Assembly (NCBI RefSeq): GCF_003696235.1
Contig: NZ_RFFJ01000011.1
Location: 1 to 61,038 of the forward strand
DNA from: Streptomyces triticirhizae
GTDB lineage: Bacteria > Actinomycetota > Actinomycetes > Streptomycetales > Streptomycetaceae
Length of the DNA stretch: 61,038 bases
Direction: 5' to 3'
Shown: positions 35,120 to 43,621 of the stretch, in pieces
How the letters are laid out: each line of letters starts with the position of its first letter
Position numbering within the stretch: position 1 is the stretch's first letter
The notes under the pieces: model-generated
The model's input: only the letters and a program-made list of their open reading frames with translations
What the model was told of the DNA's origin: nothing
Database searches by the model: none
Translations under genes and position numbers: made by a program

Positions 35120-35135
35120 TGATGAGGTGCCGGCC

Positions 35136-35165
35136 ATCATGGGAAGTGTGTCGCCGCCTTGTCAA
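35136..35165 (-). promoter_or_regulatory. Promoter of the fructan importer operon (TTGACA-N18-CATGAT)
   Basis: On the minus strand a perfect -35 TTGACA (35165-35160) and a fair -10 CATGAT (35141-35136) are 18 bp apart. The predicted start is near 35129, leaving a leader of about 115 nt with the palindrome at its beginning. Confidence 0.55.
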
Positions 35166-35225
35166 GGGGTGTGAACGGGGAGGTTTCCGCCGGGCTGGCG
35201 GCGCGGGCGAACGGCGCGCGGGGGC

Positions 35226-35253
35226 TTGACCTTTAACGAGTTAGGGATACGGT
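35226..35253 (+). promoter_or_regulatory. Promoter of the secreted GH32/PfkB operon with embedded operator
   Basis: TTGACC (35226-35231) and TACGGT (35248-35253) are spaced by 16 bp. The spacer contains TTTAACGAGTTAGG, an inverted repeat (TAAC-GA-GTTA) that resembles the importer palindrome, so a repressor bound here would occlude the promoter. Confidence 0.55.
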
Positions 35254-35377
35254 CTGAGCCACCGAGGGTCGGCGCTCAGGCCGGAACCCGTCGAGCCGCC
35301 ACCGCCTCGCGGCCAGCGGCCGGTGACCGGCCCGCGACCCCGTACGTGACCAGGCACCCAGGGAGAGGACGATCCCG

Positions 35378-37027
35378 ATGACCCCCCACCGCCACGACCC
35401 CGACGCGCCGCACGCCTCCCCCGACCGCTCCGCCGGCCGGCGCGCCGTTCCCCGGTCAGCCGTCCGGCGCCGCACCCTCCTCGGACTGGCGGGCGCCGGC
35501 GCGGCGTTGGGCGCGCTGCCGGCGCTGCCCGCCCTCGCCGGGGAACGCACTCCGGCGCGCACCCCCGCGCGTGCCACCGCCCCGAGCGCCGTCACCTACC
35601 GTGGCGTCTACCACCACACCGTCCCCGACGAGTGGAAGAACGACCCGCAACGCCCGCTGCTGATCGACGGCGCCTACCACTACTGGTACCTCTACAACGC
35701 CGACTACCGCGCCGGCGCCGAGGGCACCGCCTGGCGGCTGGCCACCTCGACGGACCTGGTCACCTTCGCCGACCAGGGCGTCGCCATCCCCAAGGACACC
35801 ACCCCCAACGGCGACGTCTGGTCCGGGTCGGCCGTGGTCGACCACGAGAACACCGCCGGCTTCGGCGCCGGAGCCGTGGTCGCGCTGGTCACCATGGAGC
35901 CGGTCGAGGGCGCCAACACCCAGGCCCAGTACCTGTGGTACTCCACCGACGGCGGTCGCTCGTTCGCCCCGCACGGCACCGACCCCGTGCTGGCCAACCC
36001 GGGCGTCCGGGACTTCCGCGACCCCAAGCTGCTCTGGGACGCCGAGCGCGGTCGCTGGGTCCAACTCCTCGCCGAGAACGACAAGGTGGGCTTCTACACC
36101 TCGGCCGACCTGAGGAGCTGGGAGTACGTGGGCGGCTTCGTCCGCACCGGCCTCGGCGTCCTTGAGTGCCCCGACCTGTTCCGCATCGAGACCGCCGACG
36201 GCGAGGCCCGCTGGGTGCTGGGCGTCAGCGCCAACGGCAAGCCGGTCGGGCTGCCCAACACCTACGCCTACTGGGTCGGTTCGTTCGACGGCACGACCTT
36301 CACCGCCGAGACCGACGAGCCCCGCTGGCTGGACCACGGCTTCGACTGGTACGCGGCCGTGACCTGGGAGAAGCACGCCGACCTCGGCGGCGGCCAGGTC
36401 GATCCCACCACCCGCTACGCGCTGGGCTGGCTCAACAACTGGGACTACGCCAACGCCACCCCGACCCTGGAGCACGACGGGTTCAACGGCACCGACTCCG
36501 TCGTCAGGGAGATCACCCTGGGCCGGGACGCCGACGGCGGCTGGGCCCTGTTCTCCCGCCCGGTCGACACCCTGGCCGCCCGCGCGACCCACGTCCACGA
36601 GCTGGGCGACCTGGCGGTGGACGGCGAACTCCCGCTGGACTTCGCCGGGGTGGCCTACGAGGTGACGACCACCGTCCGCTGGGAGCGGCTGACCACGCTC
36701 GGCCTCCAGCTGCGCAGGTCGGCGGACGGCGCCTCGCACGTGGACGCCGGGGTGCACGGGGACTACGCCTTCCTCAACCGGGGCGGCGTGCCCCACCCGG
36801 ACGCCTCCGGCACCTGGACGGAGAGCAGGAGCCCGTTCGACCCGGCGCGTCGCGAGGTGACCCTGCGGGTGCTGGTCGACCGCGCCTCGGTCGAGCTGTT
36901 CGTCGACGACGGGCGCCACGTCCACTCCCAGCTCGCGTTCCCCGCGCCCGAGGCCACCGGACTGGCGCTCTTCACCGTCGGCGGCCCGGCGACGTTCGGC
37001 GGGGTGGTGATCCGTGACTTCGCCTGA
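35378..37027 (+). CDS. Secreted GH32 fructan hydrolase (levanase/inulinase-like)
   Basis: This 549-residue GH32 enzyme is exported by Tat: VRRRTLLGLAGAGAALGA with cleavage after ALA near residue 54. Catalytic motifs are EWKNDPQRP with the nucleophile Asp, DFRDPKLLW, and GVLECPDLF with the acid/base Glu. A C-terminal beta-sandwich follows (VLVDRASVELFVDDGR). The motif WKNDPQ is a variant of the usual WMNDPN found in levanase-like branches. It degrades fructan outside the cell, feeding the importer encoded divergently. The stop lies 14 nt inside the next gene. Exo or endo action, and levan versus inulin, cannot be told from sequence alone. Confidence 0.93.
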   Translation: MTPHRHDPDAPHASPDRSAGRRAVPRSAVRRRTLLGLAGAGAALGALPALPALAGERTPARTPARATAPSAVTYRGVYHHTVPDEWKNDPQRPLLIDGAYHYWYLYNADYRAGAEGTAWRLATSTDLVTFADQGVAIPKDTTPNGDVWSGSAVVDHENTAGFGAGAVVALVTMEPVEGANTQAQYLWYSTDGGRSFAPHGTDPVLANPGVRDFRDPKLLWDAERGRWVQLLAENDKVGFYTSADLRSWEYVGGFVRTGLGVLECPDLFRIETADGEARWVLGVSANGKPVGLPNTYAYWVGSFDGTTFTAETDEPRWLDHGFDWYAAVTWEKHADLGGGQVDPTTRYALGWLNNWDYANATPTLEHDGFNGTDSVVREITLGRDADGGWALFSRPVDTLAARATHVHELGDLAVDGELPLDFAGVAYEVTTTVRWERLTTLGLQLRRSADGASHVDAGVHGDYAFLNRGGVPHPDASGTWTESRSPFDPARREVTLRVLVDRASVELFVDDGRHVHSQLAFPAPEATGLALFTVGGPATFGGVVIRDFA

Positions 37028-38063
37028 GCGACGGCCCACCGCCCGAGCCGAGTTCCTGGTCGTCGGGGAGTGTGTGGCGGACATCGTGCGCGCGGCGGGC
37101 CGGCCGGAGGTGGTGCACCCGGGCGGCAGCCCGGCCAACGTCGCCTACGGCCTGGCCCGGCTCGGCCACCGGGTCACGCTGCGCACCCAGCTCGGGGACG
37201 ACGAGCTGGGCCGGCTCATCCGCGCCCATCTCACGGGCGCCGGCGTGCGGGTCGCAAGCGCCAGCGCGGGCGCGCGGGTGCGCACCCCCTCGGCCACGGT
37301 GACCCTGGACGCCGAGGGGCAGGCGAGCTACGCCTTCGACATCGACTGGACCCTGCCGTCGGGCCCGCCGCCCGACCCGCCGCCGACCCATCTGCACATC
37401 GGCTCCATCGCCGCCACCCGGGAGCCGGGCGCGAGCGCCGTGCTCGACCTGCTGGGCCGGCTGCGGGCCGGCGCCACCGTCAGCTACGACCTCAACGTCC
37501 GGCCCCAACTCCTCGGCGGGCGCGCGGACTCGGTGGTCGCCGTGGAGCGGCGGGTGGCGCTCAGCGACGTGGTCAAGGCCAGCGAGGAGGACCTGGCCTG
37601 GCTCTTCCCCGGGGAGACCGCCGAGCGGGTCGTCGACCGCTGGCTCGCGGCGGGCGTGCCGCTGGTGCTCCTCACCCGGGGGGCCCGGGGCGCGTTGGCC
37701 GCCACCCGCGCCGCCCGCGTCAGCGCGGGCCCCGCGCACGCGCCGGCGGTCGTCGACACGGTGGGCGCCGGCGACTCCTTCCTCTGCGCCACGCTGGACG
37801 CGCTGGCGCACGCCGGCGCACTCGACCGCGCCGCGCTCCCCACCCTGACGGCGCCCACCCTGGCCGCCGTCGCCGCACACGCCGCCGGGGCCGCCGCCCT
37901 CACCGTCGCCCGCCCCGGCGCCCACCTCCCCGACCGCGCCGAACTCCCGCCGCCGAAGGTGCCGTTCGAGCCCCGGTGGGCCGGTCCTGGGCGGCGGGGG
38001 AGCGGCGACGGGAGGGCCGGGGCGGGTGCGGTGACGGGCCGGCCGTGTCCGGATGGTCGGTGA
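37014..38063 (+). CDS. PfkB-family sugar kinase (probable fructokinase)
   Basis: The 349-residue kinase has the PfkB signatures: the N-terminal GGSPANVAYGLARLG and the C-terminal ATP/active-site motif VVDTVGAGDSFLCATL with the catalytic Asp in GAGD. GTG 37014 overlaps the secreted GH32 gene by 14 nt. The context of two beta-fructosidases and an importer makes fructose the likely substrate, giving fructose phosphate for glycolysis. The last 35 residues are Gly/Arg-rich and not conserved in the family. Confidence 0.9.
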   Translation: MTSPERRPTARAEFLVVGECVADIVRAAGRPEVVHPGGSPANVAYGLARLGHRVTLRTQLGDDELGRLIRAHLTGAGVRVASASAGARVRTPSATVTLDAEGQASYAFDIDWTLPSGPPPDPPPTHLHIGSIAATREPGASAVLDLLGRLRAGATVSYDLNVRPQLLGGRADSVVAVERRVALSDVVKASEEDLAWLFPGETAERVVDRWLAAGVPLVLLTRGARGALAATRAARVSAGPAHAPAVVDTVGAGDSFLCATLDALAHAGALDRAALPTLTAPTLAAVAAHAAGAAALTVARPGAHLPDRAELPPPKVPFEPRWAGPGRRGSGDGRAGAGAVTGRPCPDGR

Positions 38064-38105
38064 CGTCCGCCCACCGACCCGGCCGACCCGTCGCCCACCG
38101 ACCCG

Positions 38106-38125
38106 GCCGGCCCGCGCGGGCCGGC
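38106..38125. terminator. 20-bp perfect palindrome after the fructan operon
   Basis: GCCGGCCCGC followed directly by GCGGGCCGGC lies 43 bp past the kinase stop and may act as a terminator stem. The same two arms recur at 38281-38306 with a six-base loop. Confidence 0.45.
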
Positions 38126-38280
38126 TTCATGCCCCGTGGCGGCCCGATTCCCCCGTTCGGATGAGTCGTTCCGCTTCCGCTCGCCCAACCACCGCCCGTC
38201 GGCGAATAGTTGGGGCACCGCCCGGGCCTCGTGGCCCGGCGCGGCGTGGGGTGCGCGGCCGTCGCGCCCTCCGCTTCCAC

Positions 38281-38306
38281 GCCGGCCCGCCGCCGCGCGG
38301 GCCGGC
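38281..38306. repeat. Second copy of the GCCGGCCCGC inverted repeat
   Basis: The arms at 38281-38290 and 38297-38306 are identical to those at 38106-38125, here separated by CGCCGC. It sits 24 bp upstream of the EF-hand gene start, so it could form a 5'-UTR hairpin. Confidence 0.5.
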
Positions 38307-38329
38307 AGGATCGATGAGAAGGGACGTTC

Positions 38330-38863
38330 ATGCGCGAAGAAGCGGTCAACCGGGTCCGGGTCGTCTTCACCCTGCTCGACGCCGACGGCAACGGGGTGTT
38401 GGAGCCGGTGGACTTCGAGTTGATGGCCACCCGGGTGGTGGCCGCCGCGCCCCGCTCGGGCGAGGCCGAGAAGGACGCGCTGCGGGCCGCGTTCGAACGC
38501 TACTGGACCACCCTGGCCGCCGAGTTGGACGCCGACGGCGACGGCCGCATCGACTTCGACGAGTACACCTCGGTGGTGCTCGACCCCCGGCGGTTCGACG
38601 CCACCATCGCCGAGTTCGCCCGCGCACTGGCGGCCCTGGGCGACCCGGACGGCGTGGGGCTGGTCGACCGTCCCACCTTTGTGGCGCTGATGAGCGCCAT
38701 CGGCTTCGAACGCGCCAACATCGACGCCCTCTTCGACGCCTTCGGCCCCTCGGCCGAGGACCGCATCGAGGCCGCCGCCTGGGAGGAGGGCATCCGCGAC
38801 TACTACGCCCCGGACAAGGCCGGCATCCCCGGCGACCACCTGGTGGGCAAGGCCACGGCCTGA
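38330..38863 (+). CDS. EF-hand calcium-binding protein
   Basis: This 177-residue acidic protein has two canonical EF-hand loops, DADGNGVLEPVD (residues 17-28) and DADGDGRIDFDE (67-78). A third degenerate loop near 105-116 (GDPDGVGLVDRP) lacks the position-12 acid. It resembles the sarcoplasmic-calcium-binding-like proteins of streptomycetes (CabB/CabC type) in size and loop spacing. ATG 38330 follows GAAGGGA. There is no signal peptide, so it is a cytoplasmic calcium sensor or buffer. It precedes the dehydrogenase-like gene by 65 nt and might be co-transcribed with it. Confidence 0.9.
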   Translation: MREEAVNRVRVVFTLLDADGNGVLEPVDFELMATRVVAAAPRSGEAEKDALRAAFERYWTTLAAELDADGDGRIDFDEYTSVVLDPRRFDATIAEFARALAALGDPDGVGLVDRPTFVALMSAIGFERANIDALFDAFGPSAEDRIEAAAWEEGIRDYYAPDKAGIPGDHLVGKATA

Positions 38864-38928
38864 GCGTGGGGGACCGCGTTCACCCGAGAAAGATCAGAAG
38901 TGACCGGGCGAGACGAAGGGAGACGGCG

Positions 38929-40035
38929 GTGACCCACACGGCGGTGGTCGGCCTCGCGGTGGGCCGGGGCACGGGCGAGGAGGTCGCCGCGGTCTTCCGA
39001 CGCGTGCTCGACCGGCTCGCCCAACTCCACGGCAGGCGCGTGCGGATCGTGCGTTCCCCCAGGACCTACCACTCCTACGCCTCACTGCGGAGGGAGGGCG
39101 GCGGTGTCGAGCGGATGCGGGAGCTGACGCGCCAGGACGCGGCGCACTACGAGGACTTCTGTCGGCGGCAGGCCGCCGCCGGCACCGGGGCCGTCTTCCG
39201 CACCGCCATCAACGCCCAGTCGCTGTACCTGGTCCGTCAGCGACTGAGCGCGGTCAAGGTCGACACCCTGAGCGCGGGCGACGCCACGCTGCTGCTGGTC
39301 AGGGACGAGGCACAGGGCTTCTACACCGGCGAGAACCAGCACGAGCCGGGCGTGCTGCACCGCGCCACGACGTTCAGCCGGCACACCACGGACGCGATCG
39401 TCGCCTTCGCCCTGCACCGCGCCCGCGCCCTGTGGCCGGAGAGCCCCGTGGAGCGGATCACCCTGGCCTACAAGTACCACCTGCTGGACGGGGCGTTGGA
39501 GGACTGGGCCGCCGAGGCGTCGGCGCGGCACGGGGTGGCGGTCGAGCTGTTCCAGCCCGACACCGTCAACCGCAACCTGATCGCCCACGGCCTCCCGGCG
39601 CGCGGCGTGATCGTCGCCGGCAACGAGTGGGCCGACATCATGCACGTGGTCCTGCTGGACCGCTTCGGCGCCGGGCGCCAGGAGAACCACTTCACGGAGA
39701 ACGCGCACCTCCACCCGGACGTCGCGGGCCTGGTCGAGTACCAGACCGTGCACGGCTCGGCCGACGACATCGAGGGCACCGACAGCGTCAACCCGGTGGC
39801 CACCATCCGCGCGGCCGCCGCGATCGCCGAGCGGCACGCCGGCTGTTCGGGCGCGGCGCGCGCCGTGGAGGACGCCCTCGACCAGCTCGCCGGCCGGGGC
39901 GTCGGCACCCCCGACGTGGGCGGGCGCCACTCCACGACGGAGGTGGTGGACGCCCTGCTCGACACGCTCCGCCCGCACCCGGTGCCCGGGCCCACGACGC
40001 CCGGGGACCCGGCCGCCCCGGTGCCGGGGCGGTGA
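38929..40035 (+). CDS. Divergent isocitrate/isopropylmalate dehydrogenase-family protein
   Basis: The 368-residue protein shows the beta-decarboxylating dehydrogenase pattern in altered form. VGLAVGRGTGEEVAAVFRRV replaces the GDGIGPEV motif. LYLVRQRLSAVKVDTLSAGD and LLVRDEAQGFYTGENQHEPG correspond to the substrate-arginine and VRENTEG regions. NRNLIAHG and AGNEWADIMH match the metal-Asp region, and VHGSADDIEGTDSVNPVATI the cofactor loop. Several core residues differ, so substrate and cofactor are uncertain. The start is GTG 38929. Its stop overlaps the next gene's GTG, making a coupled trio with a hydrolase and a methyltransferase, which suggests a small specialised pathway rather than primary metabolism. 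Confidence 0.75.
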   Translation: MTHTAVVGLAVGRGTGEEVAAVFRRVLDRLAQLHGRRVRIVRSPRTYHSYASLRREGGGVERMRELTRQDAAHYEDFCRRQAAAGTGAVFRTAINAQSLYLVRQRLSAVKVDTLSAGDATLLLVRDEAQGFYTGENQHEPGVLHRATTFSRHTTDAIVAFALHRARALWPESPVERITLAYKYHLLDGALEDWAAEASARHGVAVELFQPDTVNRNLIAHGLPARGVIVAGNEWADIMHVVLLDRFGAGRQENHFTENAHLHPDVAGLVEYQTVHGSADDIEGTDSVNPVATIRAAAAIAERHAGCSGAARAVEDALDQLAGRGVGTPDVGGRHSTTEVVDALLDTLRPHPVPGPTTPGDPAAPVPGR

Positions 40036-40631
40036 CCGGGGGAACGGCGCTGGCGCTGGTCGACCTCCAGAACGACTTCTGCGCCGGCTCGGTGGCGGCC
40101 GAGCGTCGCGTCGACGATCCGACGCCGCTGAGCGCCGTGGTCGAGAACGCGGCCCGGGCGGTCACGTTGGCCAGGGCCGCCGGAACGGAGGTGCTCTTCG
40201 TCCGCTTCCTCGGCGATCCGGCGCACCAGGGCCCGAGTTGGCGTCGCAGGGACCTGGCCCAGGGCAGGCCGGCCAGCTGCGTGGAGGGCGGCTGGGGGGC
40301 GGAGTTCACCGGGGTGGCGCCGGGCGCGGGGGAGCGGGTCTTCACCAAGCGGGCCTGCTTCGACGCCTTCCTGGCCGAGGGGTTCGAGGCCCATCTGCGG
40401 GCGCGCGGGGTGCGCCGGCTGGTCATGGCCGGGCTCTTCGCCGACGTGTGCGTGGACTCCACGGCGCGCACCGCGTTCCAGAAGGGGTTCGACATCACCG
40501 TGCTCAGCGACTGCACCACCAGCCTGCACCTGCCGTATTCGGAGGTGTTGCGTTTCATGGCCCGGTTCTATGGGGCGCGGATCGTCGAGCACCGCGACCC
40601 GTCCTGGCGCGCGGCGGCGGAGGAGGAGTGA
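40032..40631 (+). CDS. Isochorismatase-like cysteine hydrolase
   Basis: The 199-residue enzyme has the family's catalytic triad: Asp11 in LALVDLQNDF, Lys106 in VFTKRACFDAF, and the nucleophile Cys140 in GLFADVCVDST. Such enzymes hydrolyse amides or enol ethers (nicotinamide, N-carbamoyl compounds, isochorismate). The substrate here is unknown. GTG 40032 overlaps the upstream stop and the TGA overlaps the next GTG, so all three proteins are made together. Confidence 0.9.
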   Translation: MTGGTALALVDLQNDFCAGSVAAERRVDDPTPLSAVVENAARAVTLARAAGTEVLFVRFLGDPAHQGPSWRRRDLAQGRPASCVEGGWGAEFTGVAPGAGERVFTKRACFDAFLAEGFEAHLRARGVRRLVMAGLFADVCVDSTARTAFQKGFDITVLSDCTTSLHLPYSEVLRFMARFYGARIVEHRDPSWRAAAEEE

Positions 40632-41530
40632 CCGGGGTGGCGCCCTCGGGCGTCGCCAGGGGCGTGGCCAGAACCGCGCTGCTGGTGGCCGCCGCCCGGG
40701 CCATCGAGACCCACCGGGTCGACGCGCTGGCCAGCGACCCCTACGCCGAGCACTTCGTGCGCGCCGAACCGGCCTGCGCCGACTGGCCGTTGCGGCCCTG
40801 GCAGGTGCCGGACGGGGAGGCGGACCCGCTGTGGGGGCGGCTCGGGCGCTACTTCGGGCTGCGCACCCGGGTGGTGGACGACTTCCTGCTGGCCGCCGCC
40901 CGCTCCGGCATCCGCCAACTGGTGCTGCTGGGGGCCGGTCTCGACACCCGGGCCTACCGGCTGGTCTGGCCGGACGGCCTGGCGGTCTTCGAGATCGACC
41001 GACGGCCGGTGCTGACGTTCAAGGAACGGGTGCTGGCCGACCTCCCGCCGTCCGCCCCGGCCGCCGAGCCCAGGGCGGCCCGGCACGCCCTCGCCGCCGA
41101 CCTCACCGGGAGTTGGGCGACGGCGCTCACGGACGCGGGGTTCGACCCGGCCCGGCCCACGGCCTGGCTGGCCGAGGGGCTGCTGCTCTATCTGCCGGCG
41201 GCGACGGAACGTCGACTCATCGACACCGTCGACCGGTTGAGCGCCCCGGGCAGCGCGCTGCTCTACGAGATCAAGCTGGTCGAGTCGGCCCGGGTCAGGT
41301 CAGGAGCCGTCTACACCCACACCCTCGGGCGCACCGGGGTCGACCTGCTCGCCCTCTTCGCCGGCGGTCCCCGCCCCGACTCCGCCGGCGACCTCGCCGC
41401 CAGGGGCTGGGTGCCCACGGTGCACACGCCGTTCACCTTCACCAGCCGCCACGGGCGCGGCCCCCGGCCCGAGCCCAACGACGCGCTCGCCGGCAACCGT
41501 TGGGTCTTCGCCCACCGCCCCCGACGGTGA
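40628..41530 (+). CDS. PPM1/LCMT-type SAM-dependent methyltransferase
   Basis: This 300-residue member of the streptomycete/mycobacterial leucine-carboxyl-methyltransferase-like family starts VARTALLVAAARAIETHRVD. The SAM motif is LVLLGAGLDTRAYRLVW, followed by the conserved VFEIDRRPVLTFKERVL, WLAEGLLLYL and WVFAHRPRR end. Relatives O-methylate carboxylates or polyketide intermediates. It is translationally coupled to the isochorismatase-like gene (GTG at 40628 within the stop). A carboxylate produced by the upstream enzymes is a natural but unproven target. Confidence 0.88.
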   Translation: MTGVAPSGVARGVARTALLVAAARAIETHRVDALASDPYAEHFVRAEPACADWPLRPWQVPDGEADPLWGRLGRYFGLRTRVVDDFLLAAARSGIRQLVLLGAGLDTRAYRLVWPDGLAVFEIDRRPVLTFKERVLADLPPSAPAAEPRAARHALAADLTGSWATALTDAGFDPARPTAWLAEGLLLYLPAATERRLIDTVDRLSAPGSALLYEIKLVESARVRSGAVYTHTLGRTGVDLLALFAGGPRPDSAGDLAARGWVPTVHTPFTFTSRHGRGPRPEPNDALAGNRWVFAHRPRR

Positions 41531-41643
41531 ACGCCGCCCGCGCGCCGCCCGGGCCCGCGCGCGCTTCGGCGGTAATCGTTCGACGGTGCGGCGCCGGCCG
41601 ACGATCCGGTCCGGGACTGAGTCCGCGACCCGGAAGAGGCACC

Positions 41644-42018
41644 GTGCACCCCACCATCCGTCACCTCACCTTCGACTGCTCCGGCGAGCCCTATGAACTG
41701 GCCCGGTTCTGGGGCGCGTTGTTGGGCCGGCCCATCTCGGACATCGATGCCCCCGGGGACGACGAGGTGCTGGTCGAGGCGCCCGACGGCGGTCCCGGGC
41801 TGCTCTTCGTGCGGGTCGAGGAGGGCAAGGCGGCCAAGAACCGGCTCCACCTCGACCTGCGCCCGACCGGCCGGACGCGCGCCGAGGAGGTCGCCCGCGC
41901 CCGGGAGTTGGGGGCGCGCCTGGTCGCCGACCACACCGGGCCCGAGGGCCGGGGCTGGGTGGTGCTGGCCGACCCGGAGGGCAACGAGTTCTGCGTGGAG
42001 CGCGGGGCGTCGGGCTGA
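41644..42018 (+). CDS. VOC-family (glyoxalase-like) protein
   Basis: The 124-residue single VOC domain (IRHLTFDCSGEPYELARFWG and WVVLADPEGNEFCVERG) is typical of small streptomycete VOC proteins, in which two such units form a metal-binding cup. Potential metal ligands include His7 and the C-terminal Glu. GTG 41644 follows GAAGAGG. The role may be resistance, isomerisation or none known. It stands 113 nt after the methyltransferase and may share its transcript. Confidence 0.85.
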   Translation: MHPTIRHLTFDCSGEPYELARFWGALLGRPISDIDAPGDDEVLVEAPDGGPGLLFVRVEEGKAAKNRLHLDLRPTGRTRAEEVARARELGARLVADHTGPEGRGWVVLADPEGNEFCVERGASG

Positions 42019-42097
42019 CCGGCCCCCGACGGCCGGGCCGTGGCGCGCGTCCCCGCCGGCGGGGACGCGCGGGGTGGGGGGACCCGTTGACGCACCC

Positions 42098-42126
42098 GTG
42101 ACAGCCCGAGCGGCCTCCAGTAGCGT
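42098..42126 (+). promoter_or_regulatory. Candidate promoter GTGACA-N17-TAGCGT
   Basis: The hexamers at 42098-42103 and 42121-42126 are 17 bp apart, about 75 bp upstream of the exported GH71/99-like gene. The match to the housekeeping consensus is good. Confidence 0.5.
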
Positions 42127-42199
42127 GCCGGCCGAACGCACAGCACCAAACAGAACAGCGCACGGCATGACCCCCCACAGTCCGAAGAAGGGCATCCTC

Positions 42200-43450
42200 A
42201 TGCCACACGACGAACAGTTCGCGTCCGAGCACGCCGAACCCGCCGACGGCGCCGCCACCCCCACGGGCGGCGCCCGGCGCCGAGGCCCGAGCCGCCGGGG
42301 CGTCATCGGCGCGGCGGCCGGGGCCGTTCTCGGCGGCGGCGCCCTCGCCATAGCGGCGAACGCCTCCGGTTCCGAGGCCACCGGGCGCGGAAACGGAGAA
42401 CCGCTCCAGGTCGAGCGCCCGCGCGCCGCCGGCCCCCTCGACCTGGACAACACCCCCGACGCCGTCGGGATCTGCTACTCGGTCTGGCACAACCTGGCCG
42501 TCGGCCCCGGCAGGCCGATCCACGACAACACCGAGATCCTGCACGCCGCCAACAGCACCGGGCAGCCCCCGCAGTGGGGGCCGTTGCACGCCTTCCACTA
42601 CTGGGGCCGCCCGGAGCGCGGCTACTACCGGGGCGACGACGCCGGGGTGCTGCGGCACCACTTCCGGCAACTGGCCGAGGCGCGGATCGACTTCATCGCC
42701 ATCGACGCCACCAACATCAACGGCCAGCCTGACGCGGACAGCGAGGACAGCTACTACCAGCCCACCCGCGTCCTGCTGGAGGCGATGCGTGCCCACCGCG
42801 ACTCGGGCGAGGCGACGCCGTTCGTCGTTCCCTGGGTGAGCACGCGGGCGGACGCGGCGGACCCGGCCGCCTCCGGGCTGGCGACCCACGACCGCTTCTA
42901 CGCCTCGGGCGAGTGGCAGGATCTCTTCGTCCAGTACCAGGGCAAGCCGCTGCTGCTGACCACCGACACCCTGCCCGACGTGCTCGCCGAGCGCTTCACG
43001 CTCCGGAAGATGTGGGGGCTGCAACAGCAACTGGCCGAGCGCGAGTGGTCGTTCCTCCAGGAGTACCCGCAGAACGTCGGCATGGACGGCGGCGTGCCCG
43101 AGCAGGTCGCGGTGTGCGCCGCGCTCCAGAAGTCGTATATGACGGACCCGTCCGCGATCGCCCGGCGCGGCGGGCGCACCATGCGGGAGCAGTGGCGCCA
43201 CGCCTTCTCGGTGCGGCCCCGAGTCACGATGCTGACCTGGTGGAACGAGTGGATAGCGCAGCGCTTCGAGGACGAACAGGGCAACGCCCGCTTCGTCGAC
43301 GCCTACGACGCCTCGCTCAGCCGGGACATCGAGCCGATGGACCCGAGCCAGCCCGGCAGTCACGGCGACCTCTACTACCGATGGACGCGGCAGTACGTCG
43401 CGGCCTACGAGGATCACCAGCCCTTCCCCGAGGGGCTGGTCCAGGGGTAG
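42200..43450 (+). CDS. Tat-exported GH71/GH99-like glycoside hydrolase
   Basis: The 416-residue protein has a twin-arginine signal (SRRGVIGAAAGAVLGGGALA). Its single catalytic-type domain resembles the GH99/GH71-like barrel: an opening YSVWHNL strand, FHYWGRPERGYYRGDDAGVL, the barrel strand ARIDFIAIDATN, VTMLTWWNEW, and a conserved tail with RDIEPMD and GDLYYRWT. Enzymes of this type attack alpha-mannosides or alpha-1,3-glucans, but the family match is by pattern only. ATG 42200 is chosen for its AAGAAGGG site. It is followed by a terminator, then ThuA and Gfo/Idh/MocA genes that may complete a sugar pathway. Confidence 0.62.
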   Translation: MPHDEQFASEHAEPADGAATPTGGARRRGPSRRGVIGAAAGAVLGGGALAIAANASGSEATGRGNGEPLQVERPRAAGPLDLDNTPDAVGICYSVWHNLAVGPGRPIHDNTEILHAANSTGQPPQWGPLHAFHYWGRPERGYYRGDDAGVLRHHFRQLAEARIDFIAIDATNINGQPDADSEDSYYQPTRVLLEAMRAHRDSGEATPFVVPWVSTRADAADPAASGLATHDRFYASGEWQDLFVQYQGKPLLLTTDTLPDVLAERFTLRKMWGLQQQLAEREWSFLQEYPQNVGMDGGVPEQVAVCAALQKSYMTDPSAIARRGGRTMREQWRHAFSVRPRVTMLTWWNEWIAQRFEDEQGNARFVDAYDASLSRDIEPMDPSQPGSHGDLYYRWTRQYVAAYEDHQPFPEGLVQG

Positions 43451-43467
43451 CGACAGACCAACTCCCG

Positions 43468-43496
43468 CCGGCCCCCGTCGCGTTGACGGGGGCCGG
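43468..43496 (+). terminator. Hairpin terminator after the GH71/99-like gene
   Basis: Twelve-base perfect arms (CCGGCCCCCGTC and GACGGGGGCCGG) with a GCGTT loop begin 18 bp after the stop codon. Confidence 0.82.
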
Positions 43497-43621
43497 TGCG
43501 CGGTCGCCACCGACCGACCCGCCCGCCCCTCCCGGGGGTGGGCGAAGCCGGTCGTTGTCGGTCATGGGAGGGTTCATAACGTCCATGCCCTAAGAGTTGA
43601 TTGTCATAAGGGGAACGAGAG

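Larger units (their letters stand above)
35014..35377. other. Divergent control region of the fructan locus
   Basis: The 364-bp spacer separates the importer operon (minus) and the secreted GH32 operon (plus). It contains a promoter and an operator-like palindrome for each direction, listed separately. No other gene is visible. 5' UTRs of about 115 nt on each side are implied. Confidence 0.6.
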
